Below are positions 29,165 to 41,783 of a stretch of DNA of 64,000 nt, piece by piece. The notes beneath the pieces are model-generated. The model made no database searches. It had not been told where the DNA came from and saw nothing but the letters and a program-made list of their open reading frames with translations. Both the position numbers and the translations under genes were made by a program. The stretch is from Dactylorhiza incarnata (lineage: Eukaryota; Streptophyta; Magnoliopsida; Asparagales; Orchidaceae), in contig JAWHQI010000166.1 in the NCBI GenBank assembly GCA_033032865.1, positions 3,348,001-3,412,000 on the forward strand, written 5' to 3'. Within the stretch, counting starts at the first letter, position 1. Each line of letters begins with the position of its first letter.

Positions 29165-30626
29165 CTAGTAAGGACTGTTAACCTAAGCCGGCGAATCAAG
29201 CAAAGCTGCAAGAGAACCTGCTCCAGCTGTTAGATAAGCTCGAAGCTCAAGGCCACATCTGTACAGGAGAAGTAAAATGTAATACGTCTGCTTCATATAA
29301 AGCAGTAAAACCAGTTGCACTTATCAATGTTTTGTAACACAAAAAACAATGATAATGTACCTAGTATAAAAGACCCAGTACTGTAATATCTTCCGGAGAA
29401 TATAAAGCCTGTTTAAACTTTGTATTAGTGTGTTCTATTGCTGTTCATCTCTCCTGCCTCTCTGCTAATTATCAAGGACAACCATACAACGATATTACAC
29501 CCAAGAAATACACTTGGACTTAAAAATCACTATCCCACTTAGATATTGTTATATAATTGCCAATAGACCCACTATCGCTAAATAGCAATTAATAACAACT
29601 AGTTCCATTATCCGACCATTAGAAACCCAATCAATTACAATTATAATAAAAAAATGTTGCGATTAGTGGTATTCATATCTAACAAGGTGATAGATCGAAT
29701 AGCTATTCTACCAATACAAAAACACGAATTCCCGATTGTCCTTATAATCCACTCTCAAATTCTTATCATACAATAAATAAGAAAAATAGAAGAGCTTATC
29801 AAGGTCCAACGGCCTGCAAAAATAGAAGAGCTTCAGTATTTTAGTAAACCAGTTTTTTACACAAGCAAAAATCTAAGATGTTTTATTATCAAATCTTAAA
29901 TAATATGTTACATCACTACGAAATGGCACAAAAAGCACTTTATCAGTACTATGACGCTACTCGCTGAAAGACTTCTATAGAACTCGAATAACAAGTGAAA
30001 AGCACTTCGGATAATCTTCTAAGGAAGCAAGATAAAACATCTTGAATGGGAAGAATATTCTTCCCATTCACCTTGCTCATCCGTCCATAGTATTTGTCGA
30101 TATGTAACATTGATACATACATAATTATTGATGACAACAAGAATAAAACATCTTGATGGAGAACTTGAATGGGAAGAATACTCTTCCTGCTCATCCACCG
30201 ATAGTATTTGTCGATGTAACATTGATACATAAAGAATTATTGATGACACAAAAAAGAAAAAATAAATAAATTTACCATCAATTTGTCGGTAAGATTTTTT
30301 TTTGGTATTTTTATATCAATGTCTAAGTTGTCATACTATGACAAACGGATCTACGTACTACAACATCGACATCCATCCACCTTTGCAAGGAACACAAATT
30401 AATCATAAAACTATTTTTCTTCAGTTCGAAGAAATATGAAAACATAAACTTGAAGGATTTACTATGCAATAATGATGATAGGCAAACACGATAATGCCTT
30501 ATCCTCAAAAGAAGAGATTGCTTCGCTCCGAAGAATTGACTATGCAAAAATGACGACAGCCAGACACAACAATGTGTTAGCCTCGAAGGAAGAGATTACT
30601 TGGCTCCAAAGAAAGACGTGTCAAGA
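29165..30626 (+). mobile_element. Endogenous pararetrovirus, copy 3 fragment
   Basis: 30272-30626 aligns with 10400-10890 of copy 1 (without MITE B) and is the secure part. 29165-30270 is assigned by continuity only. It includes a TATAAAAGACC box at ~29367, AATAAAGCC-like sequence at ~29400 and open but unrecognised fragments. A ~115-bp imperfect duplication lies at ~30030-30250 (CATCTTGAATGGGAAGAATA ... TGATACATA twice). It ends at CAAGA, where a copia LTR inserted. Confidence 0.5.
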
Positions 30627-32502
30627 TGTTGGAATACTTTTCATATATTCCTATATTAGTATATATTTTTCGAATTTTGAAAACACTTATTGAATAATTA
30701 AAGATTTTTAATAACACGAGTTTAAAACAGAGGGGGTTAGAAATAAAATAAATCAGAAAACAATATATATATATATGTTTAGAATCGAGCCTGGGTAAGA
30801 CGTGCGATCACTGCCTTAAAAAGTTGCACCACCCTCCGGCAGGGCTTTCAACCGATGCTCACTCCTCCAAGGTACAACACCCGGCTAGATCCCGAAAACT
30901 CCGATGTGCGCGGAACCGAAGAAGCACAGAGCACCCAAACTTCTACTTGATGAAGCAAATGTGAAGAAAGCAGAATCACGAGTATGATCACAAGAACAAG
31001 AGAGAGCGGGAGCAGATTTCCGAAAACGTATGTGGTCATAAAACGATTCAGGAAAATCTTCTATATATGAGTCTAAGAAAATTAACACGTAATTGATTGC
31101 AATGGTTATAATTGATAAAGTGTTAATCGTGCAGAGAAACGTTGGAGATTTCCAATGTAAAAGAGTGATAGCGAGAAAAACGCATAAAAGAAACGGTTAG
31201 AAAATTACGCATAATAATTGCGAAAAGAAAACGCAGAACGACAGAGGTCACGCCAAATTCATATCGACGTTGTATCGAAATCATATCGACACAAGTCAAT
31301 CCGACGGATTGCTTATCGACGCAAGTGTCGAGAACTTATCGACGCAAGGTGATTGCTTAGAGTTCTTATCGACGTAACTCCAGCCAACGCAAGTCGGGTG
31401 CGTCGAGTTCTATTCGACGCAACGCCAACTTCAGGCGATCTTGTCGACGCCACTTCAAGATCCACTCGACGTATCTCCGACTTGTTATTCGATATTTTTT
31501 ACAAAAAATATAATTCAATTATTCCCCAAATCTCAAATCCGAAATCAGGATCCGGCCTGGTGCGGTGCATGCACGCATGGACGCGTGTGTGGTTTATATT
31601 TCCTCCTTATATTCCTTTGAACAAATAAGAAAGAGTGACTACATTTATATATTAACTAGATTGGAAATTGGCAAGGTGAGACTAATTGGTTCATCCTTTC
31701 CTTCATGAAAGGTTCCCTCCAAACATTTGGATTCCCTCCATTTGGTTTTGGAGCATTTCATCAATTATGAGGAGCCAAACACCAAACACCATACTATGCT
31801 CCAATAAAAACATTTTAAATTAAAATTTTTAATTACAAACTTTCTTACAATCTCACACAAAAGCGAAAAACAAAAAATGTGAACTTCATAAGTTATGATA
31901 TTAATAATGATGAATACAATCAAATACAAATTTGCTTCATCAAGTTGTATCTAATGCAATGAGTATATGTGGAATGGTTATCTTGAACCTATACTTAGTA
32001 CTTATTTCCTCTACCGAAGAGTATAATGTGCAGAGGCTTTGAATTATAATTTTTTGACCGGTAAATTAGATAAACACACAAAATATTAGTTGTTCATTGG
32101 GTTATGGCGGTGTGCGCGTTAATGGCCATACACATTCCATGATTTTTCATGAGGGTTATTAGCATTCATCCCGGTTCCCCAAGTCACAGCCTCACGACTA
32201 CACCCATATAGGTGGTGTCTCAAGAGATGTTTCGTAACTAATATCTCACAAAGATATATACTTTTGGCAACCACATTAAGAACTTTAAAGTTCATCCTAA
32301 CCTGTTACGTAGAGCACAACATTATAGGAATGGGGAGAAGGTTTCTCAACCCTTAAATTTTGTGCTCCCAACGACGCTACATCAACGACTTCGTTTCTAC
32401 CACATTGAACCCACTTCATGAGATCTCCAATCACATGAGTTGGGTATCCACTGTTGGCAACAAATCATGTGGGCTTAAGCCCCATTCCCCTCGATGACAA
32501 CA
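30627..32502 (-). repeat. 3' LTR (and possibly spacer) of the copia element
   Basis: Starts TGTTG; a matching CAACA lies at 32498-32502, followed by AAATCTCCCTTC, a weak polypurine tract on the minus strand. If that is the end, the LTR is 1876 bp. A boundary near 31650 cannot be excluded. 31258-31480 holds about eight copies of a TATCGACGCAA-like motif. Confidence 0.5.
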
Positions 32503-32559
32503 AAATCTCCCTTCAGGACAATCCCTTGGTAAAATTATCAGTCAGATTCAATTCTGACT

Positions 32560-33112
32560 TTACATAATTGAGTGATATCACTTCTTTTCTTCTTTACTTC
32601 ACTGACTTGTACCTGATTCTCATAAACTTGTTCACTTTAACATTTGTACTATTTGAAGCAGTTAAATCAATCACAGATTTATTATCACAATGCAAAGAAA
32701 TAACATGTATTGGTTTTCTAACTAAAGGGATTTCAGTAAGTAAATTTTTAAGTCATTTGGCTTCGGCACATGTAGTGTCTAAAGCTAGAATCTTAGATTC
32801 CATGGTACTTCTAATCACAGTTTAGTTTGTAGAAGCCCATGAAATGGCGGTTCCTCCAAGAAGGAAAATATAACATGTTGTAGATTTAATGTCTAAAGAA
32901 TCAGTTACCTAATTGACATCTGAATAACCTTCAAGTACTTTGGGAAAATTTGTATATACTAAACTATAATCAATAGTTTCGTGAAGGTATTTAAATATTA
33001 TAGTTATTGCTATCCAATGATCATCACTTGGATTACTAGTATATCTATTAAGCCTTCCTACGACATAGGAGATGTCGGGTCTAGTGTAATTAGTAATATA
33101 AGCAGTGTCCAT
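32560..33112 (-). pseudogene. Copia RNase H region, decayed
   Basis: [20 protein letters not shown] and [14 protein letters not shown] lead into EGYSDVNWVTDSLDIKSTTC and GGTAISWAS, the copia post-RT and RNase H blocks. An acidic CDNKSVIDL block lies further left near 32670. Multiple stops. Confidence 0.8.
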
Positions 33113-33166
33113 ATCATTTGTGCATACCTATGTTGGTTAGTAGGTTCACCAATTTTTTACAAAGTC

Positions 33167-33950
33167 TTATGCTCGCATCATAACGAGTAGAAGTAGGTGC
33201 GTAATCATATAAATTAAATTTATGCATCTTTTCTCAATCGAGTGAGAAAGAGGCAATGATACACTAGAAACAGATTTAGCTAATTTCATTCCCAAAATGA
33301 TATTAACTTCTCCTAAATCTTTCATATCAAATTTAGATGATAAATTATTTTTGATATTATTAATAATTTTAATTGAACTTCCAAAGATCAAAATGTCATT
33401 TACATAGAGACATAACAAAACCTATTAATTTCCTTCTTGTTTTGCATAAATGCATTTATCAGATTCATTGGATATAAATCCAAAGGATAACACTACAGAA
33501 TATTATTTTTGGTGCCATTGCTTAGGAGCTTATTTTAATCCATAAAGAGGTTTAACAAGTTTATTTTCTTGACCTTTAACTACAAAACCCTCAGGTTGAG
33601 TCATATAGTCTTATTCATCTAAGTCTCCATGTAAGAAAGCGGTGTTAACGTCTATTTGATGAATAATTAATTTATGGATCGAAGCTAAGACTACTAAAAC
33701 ATGAAGGGATGTAATTCTAGATACGGGAGCATATGTATTCAAATAATCTATTCCTTGTTTATGCGCACAGCCTTTAACGATAAGGAGAGCCTTATATTTT
33801 TCTATGGAACCATCTGGATTTAATTTCTTCCTAAAGATCCATCTACAACCTATGGCTTTGGCTACAGAAAGAAGATCGGTTAGAATCCAAGTTTTATTTT
33901 CTAGAATAGAATTAATTTCTGAATTTATAGCTTCTTTTCAAAAAAAGACA
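33167..33950 (-). pseudogene. Copia reverse transcriptase, decayed
   Basis: 33418-33167 has the catalytic block as CLYVNDILIFG (family YVDD, so the first Asp has become Asn) and KFDMKDLGEVNIILGMKL. Further right, minus-strand fragments read as typical copia RT (for example the YAPVSR-like segment at ~33730). Many stops and frameshifts. Confidence 0.8.
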
Positions 33951-34131
33951 ATCAGATGAGGTCATTGCTTCCTCATATGAATTAGGATCTTCTTCAACTA
34001 GATAGGTGAAGTAGTCCTCTCCAAAAGTTCTTTCGGTTCTAACTCTTTTGCTTCTTCCAGGTTCATCAATTTCTAAGGGATCTATATTAGAGGAAGGTTG
34101 AAACGAGCTAGAAGATGGTTGAGATGAGTTG
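33912..34131 (-). pseudogene. Copia integrase-RT linker region
   Basis: NIDPLEIDEPGRSKRVRTER and GEDYFTYLVEEDPNSYEEAM: the R-R.SKR.R and P.SY.EA. blocks that open copia RT. Cut at 34131 by the LARD LTR; the first 22 codons of the visible frame lie in that LTR and are chance. Confidence 0.8.
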
Positions 34132-35179
34132 TGTAACATCCCATTTCCATCTAGACCCCTTGGGTCAGGTGTAGGGTTGGAGTTGTGAGTAGAGCTCATA
34201 GTATGACCCTAGGTCAACCCGAACTTAGGAAAATTGCTATAAGCACCCCAAAAATGCAAAAGTCAACCTTGCCCAAATTACCTCAAATTGAACTCACCAA
34301 CTCAAACTGAGCTTGCAAATAGGCTCATAACCCTAAGAGAAACTCAAGTACCCAAAAGCCCCATCATGTGGTCATCAAAGTGATCTAATTGACTAAAGTC
34401 AACTATAGGTCAACATAGCCCTATTCAACCCAAATTGGCTCAATTAGACTTCATATGGCCAAATTGACCACACCATTACATGTCAAAACCTAAGAGAGAC
34501 CCAATGGACTCAGAAGCCTCATCATGTGATCATCAAATTGGTCAAATTGACCAAAGTCAAACTTCCCCCAATTTTGGTCAAAATCAAACTTATTGGCTAA
34601 ATTGGCCCAATTAGGGCATCACCATGACCTAACCCATATTGGGTGGTGTCACTAGGTTCAAAACCAACACATTGGACCAAGCCACCCCTCAGTTGACTAA
34701 GTCAAACCCCCAAGTCAACCATAGTCAACATAGGTCAAAAATGGTCTAAAACATGAAAATCAAGTGGGCTAACTCAATTAACTTGAGTCAAGACCCAAGC
34801 CCAGCCCATCCAGCAGCCCACAAGCACAAAGACCTCCCATGTCCTCTGATTTTGAATGGTGGAGACATGCATGGGGGTAGGAGGGTAAAATCCCCAATTT
34901 TTAGGAGAGAGAAAGTGAGGAAAAGAGGGAATGCAAGCCAAGTGGCTCTTCTCCTCTCTTCCCAAGCTTCCAACTGATCTCCCCAGAACTTTAGCAGCTG
35001 ATTTACTGGGATGGGGGACACATGGAGCCAAGGAGGAGCTTCCTATGTTGGAGGCCGAAATTCCCCCTATGATAACTCATACAGCCCTCCTCACCCCATT
35101 TACTCATTTTCATTAGCTTCAGAAGCTTGAAGAGAGCTGAAATCGACTGTTAGATCATTACATTTGGCGGAGAAATGAG

Positions 35180-35575
35180 ATCGGGAGCAAGCTCGCCGGA
35201 GGAGATCACCGCCATGGCCGCCCGCCGCAATTGCCGCCGCCAACCTCCATTAAGGTCTGGTTTCTCCTCCTCTCCCCTTGTGCTAGCTTCCTAGATCCTT
35301 AGGTCGAAGAATTGAGCCCAATTGGGCTGATCACCATGCTCAAAACTTGGAAAACTGGAGCTTTTCATGGAGCTCGAGTTCGCCAGAAAACACCGCCTCC
35401 GGCGGCCGTGTCGCCGCCAATCGTTGGCCACCACCTCAACGGAGGTGGTGGTGGTGGTGGCCGGCCAGGGAGGCGGTCGGATGGCCGGGAAATTGAAGAT
35501 CAAGGGCTACAGGTCGGGGCAATCACGGCCCTTGGCTCCATGGAGAAGTTGACCCGATGCCATCCATGTTGATCA
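35180..35575. other. GC-rich island within the LARD LTR
   Basis: GCCGCC/GGTGG-rich DNA in an AT-rich LTR; the 86-codon frame at 35312 and the minus frame at 35503 are composition effects. Conserved at 57470-57870 in LTR 3 and partly deleted in LTR 2. Could be a transcribed leader or an old capture; no protein recognised. Confidence 0.35.
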
Positions 35576-36590
35576 TGGATCGGCTATTGGCAGACCTCCA
35601 TGTAGCAGGTCCTGAATCAGCAGCAACTTGCATGCCATATTTGAGAGCCTTAGAAGCCCCAAAATCAAAATGTTTGTGAACTAGCTTTTGTAGCCCTTGG
35701 TGTCTACTTTCATTAGAGCCTTGGATCAGGCCATTTGGAGCACTGTAGACACCAGGGCACTCGTTTTACTAGGACTGGTCCTAGTGAAGGTCATATTTTA
35801 GAAATGCTATATATTTTAAATGGCTTCACCAAATCCCTTGAAATTTCTACCATGCATGCATGGTATGATGACACACCTAGAGTTTACATTTGAAAATTTT
35901 TAGAGGTATTTCCACTGAGTTATTTCATTTATTAGCAAAAGTAAATATTTGGTATTTATGGAGTTGTATAACTCAGAACACCCCCAAATTTGGGTGGTAA
36001 GCTCTTTATATATATCTAGACCACTGGTAGAAATTTGAGACCATTTGGCCTTGTGCATGTGAAGTTATGAGCCATGCAAGAGCTAGGTTAAAGACCTTAA
36101 ATGCGTGCCTTTAGCAAATTTGGGGTGGAGTGAGCCCCAAGCCTTGGGGGCTGACCCAATGGCTTGAGATGTTGGACATGGGTCCATGGCAGTAATATGC
36201 CTTCCCAAAAGGTAAATAAGGGGATTTTTGGGTACAAAAATCCCAAGATATAGAATTTACTGTATTACCCCTAAATTGGGTTATGAAATTAAAAAGGGGT
36301 CATATGATTTTAGAATGAAGTGAAACTTGGGGTTTAGTCTTTAATTACATTATTATGGCAGCAGGAATTTTCTGAGAATTTTTGGGGAATATTTCATGCT
36401 AGAAGTAGCTATGATTACATTAATGCCCTTTATGGTTTTTGTGCAAATAATGGGGTTTTATATGTCTGATAAATTTGAGATAAATCACAGTAGGTCATGA
36501 TGCTAATATAAGCCTATGGTAATTTTATTAGAATTTATGAGTGATTATTTCTGGTATTTCTTTTGTAATTCCATATTAATGTGCATTAAC

Positions 36591-37050
36591 GATAAATATA
36601 AATTATGGGTTTAAAATGGTTGAAAATTGTGATCTTCTGGAAATAGTGTTGTTATGTCAATATGATGCTACAGTAATTTTCCCAGAATTTTAGAAAGTCA
36701 AATTTCAGTACCTGTAGTGTAAAGTCATTTTGTCACCCCATTAAAGATAAATAGAAATTGTGGGTTTAAAATGGTTGGAAAATTATGATCTTCTGGAAAT
36801 AGTGTTTTCATGTCAATATGATGCTACTATAATTTTCCCAGAATTTTAAAAAGTCAAATTTCAGTACTTGTAGAGTCATTTTGTCACCCCTTTAAAGATA
36901 AATAGAAATTGTGGGTTTAAAATGGTTGGAAAATTGTGATCTTCTGGAAATAGTGTTTTTATGTCAATTTTATGCTACTGTAATTTTTACAAAATTTTAG
37001 GAAGTCAAAATATTATACTTGATGTGTAAGATTATATTTTCATTCATTTA
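36591..37050. repeat. ~155-bp tandem repeat in LARD LTR 1 (3 units)
   Basis: Units start at 36591, 36746 and 36897 with GATAAATA(G/T)AAATT.TGGG; the last unit is diverged at its 3' end. Confidence 0.9.
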
Positions 37051-39172
37051 TTGAAACTTAGGAATCATGGTTATATAATTGCTGAAAAAATATGAAACAT
37101 TGGAAATCTTGTTATCATGTCACATTTCACCTCTGGAAGGATATTTAACAAGTTTGAATTCACTAGCATGATACCTCCTTCACATTTTAGATTCAGATTA
37201 TTAATTAATGAATTTTTATAGAGGTCAAAATTATATGAAACATGCTTGGATTCTGATAATTCCTTATTATATCCATTATGAATCTATGATAAAAATTGGA
37301 AGTTATTTGGAAGCAATTTGACCAAGGTTCCATCATAGGAATCTAAGTTAGTTATATGTCGTGGTCTGCGGATATTGAAAACTCATTATGATGATTAGGT
37401 CAATAAAATCACATAGGAAATCAGTGAGAATTGGATTATAACAAGAGATGAGTATAGACCACTTAGAAGATGAAGAATCTTGAGAGTTGAGCACCATGCA
37501 AGAGAATAATTGCTTAGAAACGGGAGAAACATAAATCATGAAAACACCTAAATCATAAAGAGTAATAAGAGGGTGGAACTTTATGTTAGGATAGTCACCA
37601 ACAATATTAATTGTCTTGGAAAGGGGTTGGGTATCATCCCATCACATACCCTAGTACCTTGCGAACCCTTCACCGGGTAGCCCTCGGGAAGTCCAGGATT
37701 CACCCTAAACTTCCAAGTATAACAATAACTAGACAAGAGTAGTCTAATTAGGTGGTTAATCGACATGGTAGACCACATCCCGAGTTGGGGATGAGAGATT
37801 GTATATCAGGACGGGATTGTCCTGCGAGCTGGAGGCTCGGGTGATAGTTTTATTCAGGGCGGGTTAGTCCTGCGACCTAGAGGCTCGGGTGGTGGCAAAT
37901 TGCATGTGCATAAGAACATTTAGTGGCGGGTCTTCGGTATGGGCCGGTCATCACACCGACAGCAGTACGTTGACTTAGGAGAGTGTGAGGTTGAGGGGCC
38001 AGTAGGTTGTTTATACTGTGGTCTGGAGGACGATCCCCAACAGGACGCACACCCAGCCTTTAAAACTGGTAGGTTCCAGCAAAGAGTACGCAAGACTCTA
38101 GACTACACCTAGGACGTGTACAGAGGCGTATAGGAGGTCTAGGCTTGGTAGTGTGTATGCCCGCCTAGGGGTGGAGACGCCCGCTCCACCGTTGCCGTAG
38201 ACACAATGGCGGTACCAGAGAGTTTAGCTAACTCCGGAAAGTGGGAACTAAAGGTCTGTGATCACAGAGACGTGTGGGTGAGTTGCACTTGTATGAATCA
38301 TATCATAGCATGCATATCATATCATACGTAAACCTAGAACATAATTGCAGACCCTTATCATATAAATTAGTATGGGCTCTTTTATATGATAAGTTATTTT
38401 TCCGGAAACCTTAACTTATAAGTTTGTATGGGCATTCATATAAGTTAAGGTACTCATGTGATGGTAGTGTAGAATTATTTGTTTACTTGTTGTACTTGCG
38501 CGCACTACTTTACCATTTACTTCTTTTACTGCTCTCTTACTTGTTTATATTGCTAGAGTAGTGCTTGCCTATATATACACTGCTAGCTTAGTTTTCCCTA
38601 TCACCTACTTTTGTTTACTCCACTTTGTTGTCCTCCGCTTCTTCCTCCCGCTCGGTGCCTAGGAGTCGTGGGGGGAGGCGGGGAAAAAATCGGCTTAGTT
38701 CTTATGACTAACGGTCGGTTGTGACCGTAGGAGTTTGAGGAGCTGGAGCAGCCGCACGACCAGTCAGGACATGATGGCAGGATCTGGAGAGCAGAAGTCG
38801 CGCATTACTTCTACCATAAGACAGGTGTTTGAAGATTTGAGAGTTTGTTTAGCTTTCGCATAGATGTAGAGTGAGAGAGTGAGATTTTATTCTACTTTGG
38901 ATATGTACCGGGCATAAGCCCTTTTACTCTTTCATTTATTGTACTCGTTGATGGACAGTTTACATTTGGATATATATATATATATACAGATGCGTGTGAT
39001 TGTGGACTTGTTTACTTATTTTCTTCTTATTCTTGTTGGCCTAGTTGACCGTTCTTGCCGGCAGGTTCGGCGTCTTGCCGAAGCGGCCAACTCGTGTGTT
39101 AGCGTCACCGTAAGGCGGCGGTTCTGGGCATAAGATCCGGGAACTCTCCTGGTGCGGGAGAGGGATCTTACA

Positions 39173-41380
39173 ACTGGTATCAGAGCGACAAACGATCCAA
39201 CGAGAAAGAAGTCCACAAAAACTGGAACACCCCCGCTCGAGTTAGTTTGAGGACAAACTAGCAGCGGAAGCAGTGGTGTGCCCATGTGTAAAAATCACAC
39301 AAAATAGTCCATAAATCAATAAGTTAGGCCAACCCAGCTAGGGCATCTTTCTAGTTTGACGCACCAAGACGATTTTATAGCGTACACTAATCCAAACCGA
39401 CCTCGGGTATAAACCGATTAAGGCATGATGACACCCAAAGTGACTAGGAAGAGAACCTTATGGGGAAATAGTTGCTTACGGCTTAAAATTTGATGTCCCT
39501 AATTCTCCTACCAAGTGATATTATCACTTCTCACCCAAAGGATAGGACCGCCTTAAGAGATCCAGTGCACAAAAACCATTAGTGGATAGTAGGAGACTCA
39601 TAAACTTAATATCTAAACCAACAACTAGGTTGCACCGAAATGATCATCGTGACAAATATCGGAGGTCGGATAAGGATTCGAGTTCATAAAATGGCCCGTT
39701 TGTAGATTGCCCAAAGATTAAGAAGGTGGTGGTAATTGGTAACTTTGGGGGCCTAAAGTAGGTAGAATATCAATAGGTCTCAGATTGGAACTCCAAGTCT
39801 AGATTTGTGCGCCCTAAGGATTGATTACGTGACTGGGACGAATATATCATAAGGAAATCAAAGAAACTTAGCCCAAAATGTATGGTGGCTAATCCTTTTG
39901 TTTATCAGGGCCAGATTATGTTCCAATTCGAGTTCCTTAGACCTTACTTTTGGAATTGTTCGTCAAAAATATAAACAATCTTGAAGTTCAAGCTAGTTGC
40001 TTGGGACAAGCAAATCACCTTTTGGAATATGTGGACTAGAACCAGGTCCCTGTAAGTTAGAGTTATAACATGGATTTTTGCATCTTTTGGGCATTAGGAG
40101 GTGGTTCATAGTTGGCTTCCTCAATCAAAAGCCAAACCATTTCAATTTGAGCGATTCATTATATTGGAAACTTGTAGATTGAATTAAGTAGAGTAATTGC
40201 AGACTTCATACTAAAAGACAGATAAGGACTTCAGGATGTTGAACGACCAAGATTAAATTGCTATGACATGATATCAAAGGTATAATAACCCAAAGAATTT
40301 GAAATTGACGAACAATATATCGAAGGCGTGTACATCAAGTATGATTCTTCACCCGAATAACATCAAGGACCGGAACACATATGTTAAAAGTCAGCATAAT
40401 CACCATTAAGAATATTTGAAACAATGAGGAACAGAGTTTTAATGTCAAGAGCATATACGATGAAATTACATGAAAACTAATGAGAATTGGAGTTTATATG
40501 AATTGTCACACAGACCTTAAAAGAGCATTTTTTTAGGTCAAAACATTATGAAAAGACATAAAGTTATGGGACTCGCTTAACAGAGTGAGATTATACTCTA
40601 TAGATTCTTTGTGGGATTTTTGACGAAAATATAGTTCATTAATCATTAATTATTCAATTATCCCGATTTGCTTCATCCCACAATCAAGTAAGCTAATGAA
40701 CTTAAAGCTGCGTGGACTGGATTTTTGGAGTTATAGCTTAGAATATTCATACCTGGAATAATTGATACTAGGAATATTCTAGAAATCTGGACATAACTTT
40801 GTGATAATATTATACACCTCAGGTAATTTTCCTGGAATTTATATCCATATATATATGGTACTTCCTTCACAATGTAGTGTTTGAGGTTATAACATAGGAA
40901 ACTCGGATCATGAATTATTGATACAGAATAGCTATGTAAACTTGTGCATGAACTTTTGATAACAATATGAACTTCTGAAAATTTTGATGGAATTTATGGT
41001 TACACATTTTGATACTTCCTTCACGAAGTAGAATTTGAACGCATAATTGGAAGAATTCATAAAATGAATTATTGTTGATGGGTTGTTATAGAATTTTGTA
41101 TATAGACCTTTCTTTTATATCAGTAGGAAGATCTGGAAATATTGTTGGAATTAATTATTGAGAAGACATCGTACTTACTTCCCAAAGTGGAACCTTGGAA
41201 TATAATATGAAGGATGGATATGTTGAAGTATTGATGATGAGATAATATAACAATTACAAGATAGTCTTGTGATATCATTTTAGACCATCTTGAGACTTTT
41301 TCATTTTCAGGAGCAAGGAACCCCGTGGACCCGAACTTGAATTTCGGGGACAAAATTATTATTTTTTGTTTATTGGGATT
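39173..41380 (+). other. LARD internal region 1 (2208 bp, non-coding)
   Basis: PBS at the left and GAATTTCGGGGACAAAATT near the right. No frame longer than ~77 codons and none shows a retroelement motif. Matches 54217-56424 at the same length with scattered substitutions. Confidence 0.85.
39175..39186 (+). promoter_or_regulatory. LARD primer binding site 1
   Basis: TGGTATCAGAGC two bases after the LTR end, a full match to the initiator tRNA-Met site. Same at ~54219 and ~61623. Confidence 0.9.
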
Positions 41381-41783
41381 TGTAACATCTCATTTCCATC
41401 TAGACCCCTTGGGTCAGGTGTAGGGTTGGAGTTGTGAGTAGAGCTCATAGTATGACCCTAGGTCAACCCGAACTTAGGAAAATTGCTATAAGCACCCCAA
41501 AAATGCAAAAGTCAACCTTGCCCAAATTACCTCAAATTGAACTCACCAACTCAAACTGAGCTTGCAAATAGGCTCATAACCCTAAGAGAAACTCAAGTAC
41601 CCAAAAGCCCCATCATGTGGTCATCAAAGTGACCTAATTGACTAAAGTCAACGGAGGTGGTGGTGGTGGTGGCCGGCCAGGGAGGCGGTCGGATGGCCGG
41701 GAAATTGAAGATCAAGGGCTACAGTTCGGGGCAATCACGGCCCTTGGCTCCATGGAGAAGATGACCCGATGCCATCCATGTTG

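Larger units (their letters stand above)
30627..34131 (-). mobile_element. Ty1/copia element, decayed, truncated on the right
   Basis: Minus-strand copia pol remnants run from 34131 to ~32560 with the 3' LTR on the left. The left edge TGTTGGAATAC at 30627 follows CAAGA; copy 1 of the pararetrovirus shows the empty site (TTTCAAGAAACAATG, ~10890). gag, protease, integrase and the 5' LTR are absent because the LARD LTR begins at 34132. Confidence 0.75.
34132..39172 (+). repeat. LARD LTR 1 (5041 bp)
   Basis: TGTAACATCCC...GATCTTACA. Holds a CpG-rich block (35180-35570), a three-unit ~155-bp repeat (36591-37050) and a likely promoter (CTATATATACACTG at ~38570). Numerous short frames are non-coding; each recurs in LTR 3. 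Confidence 0.9.

Noticed and set aside
35291..35572. Possible GC-rich exon (86-codon plus frame, 70-codon minus frame).
   Set aside because: GGT/GCC-repeat composition; frames on both strands; part of every LARD LTR.
39016..39285. 89-codon minus frame conserved at 54060 and 61464.
   Set aside because: It crosses the LTR end and PBS, so conservation reflects the repeat and not a protein.
34132..41380. Autonomous gypsy element.
   Set aside because: No gag, protease, RT, RNase H or integrase motif in any frame of the internal regions.
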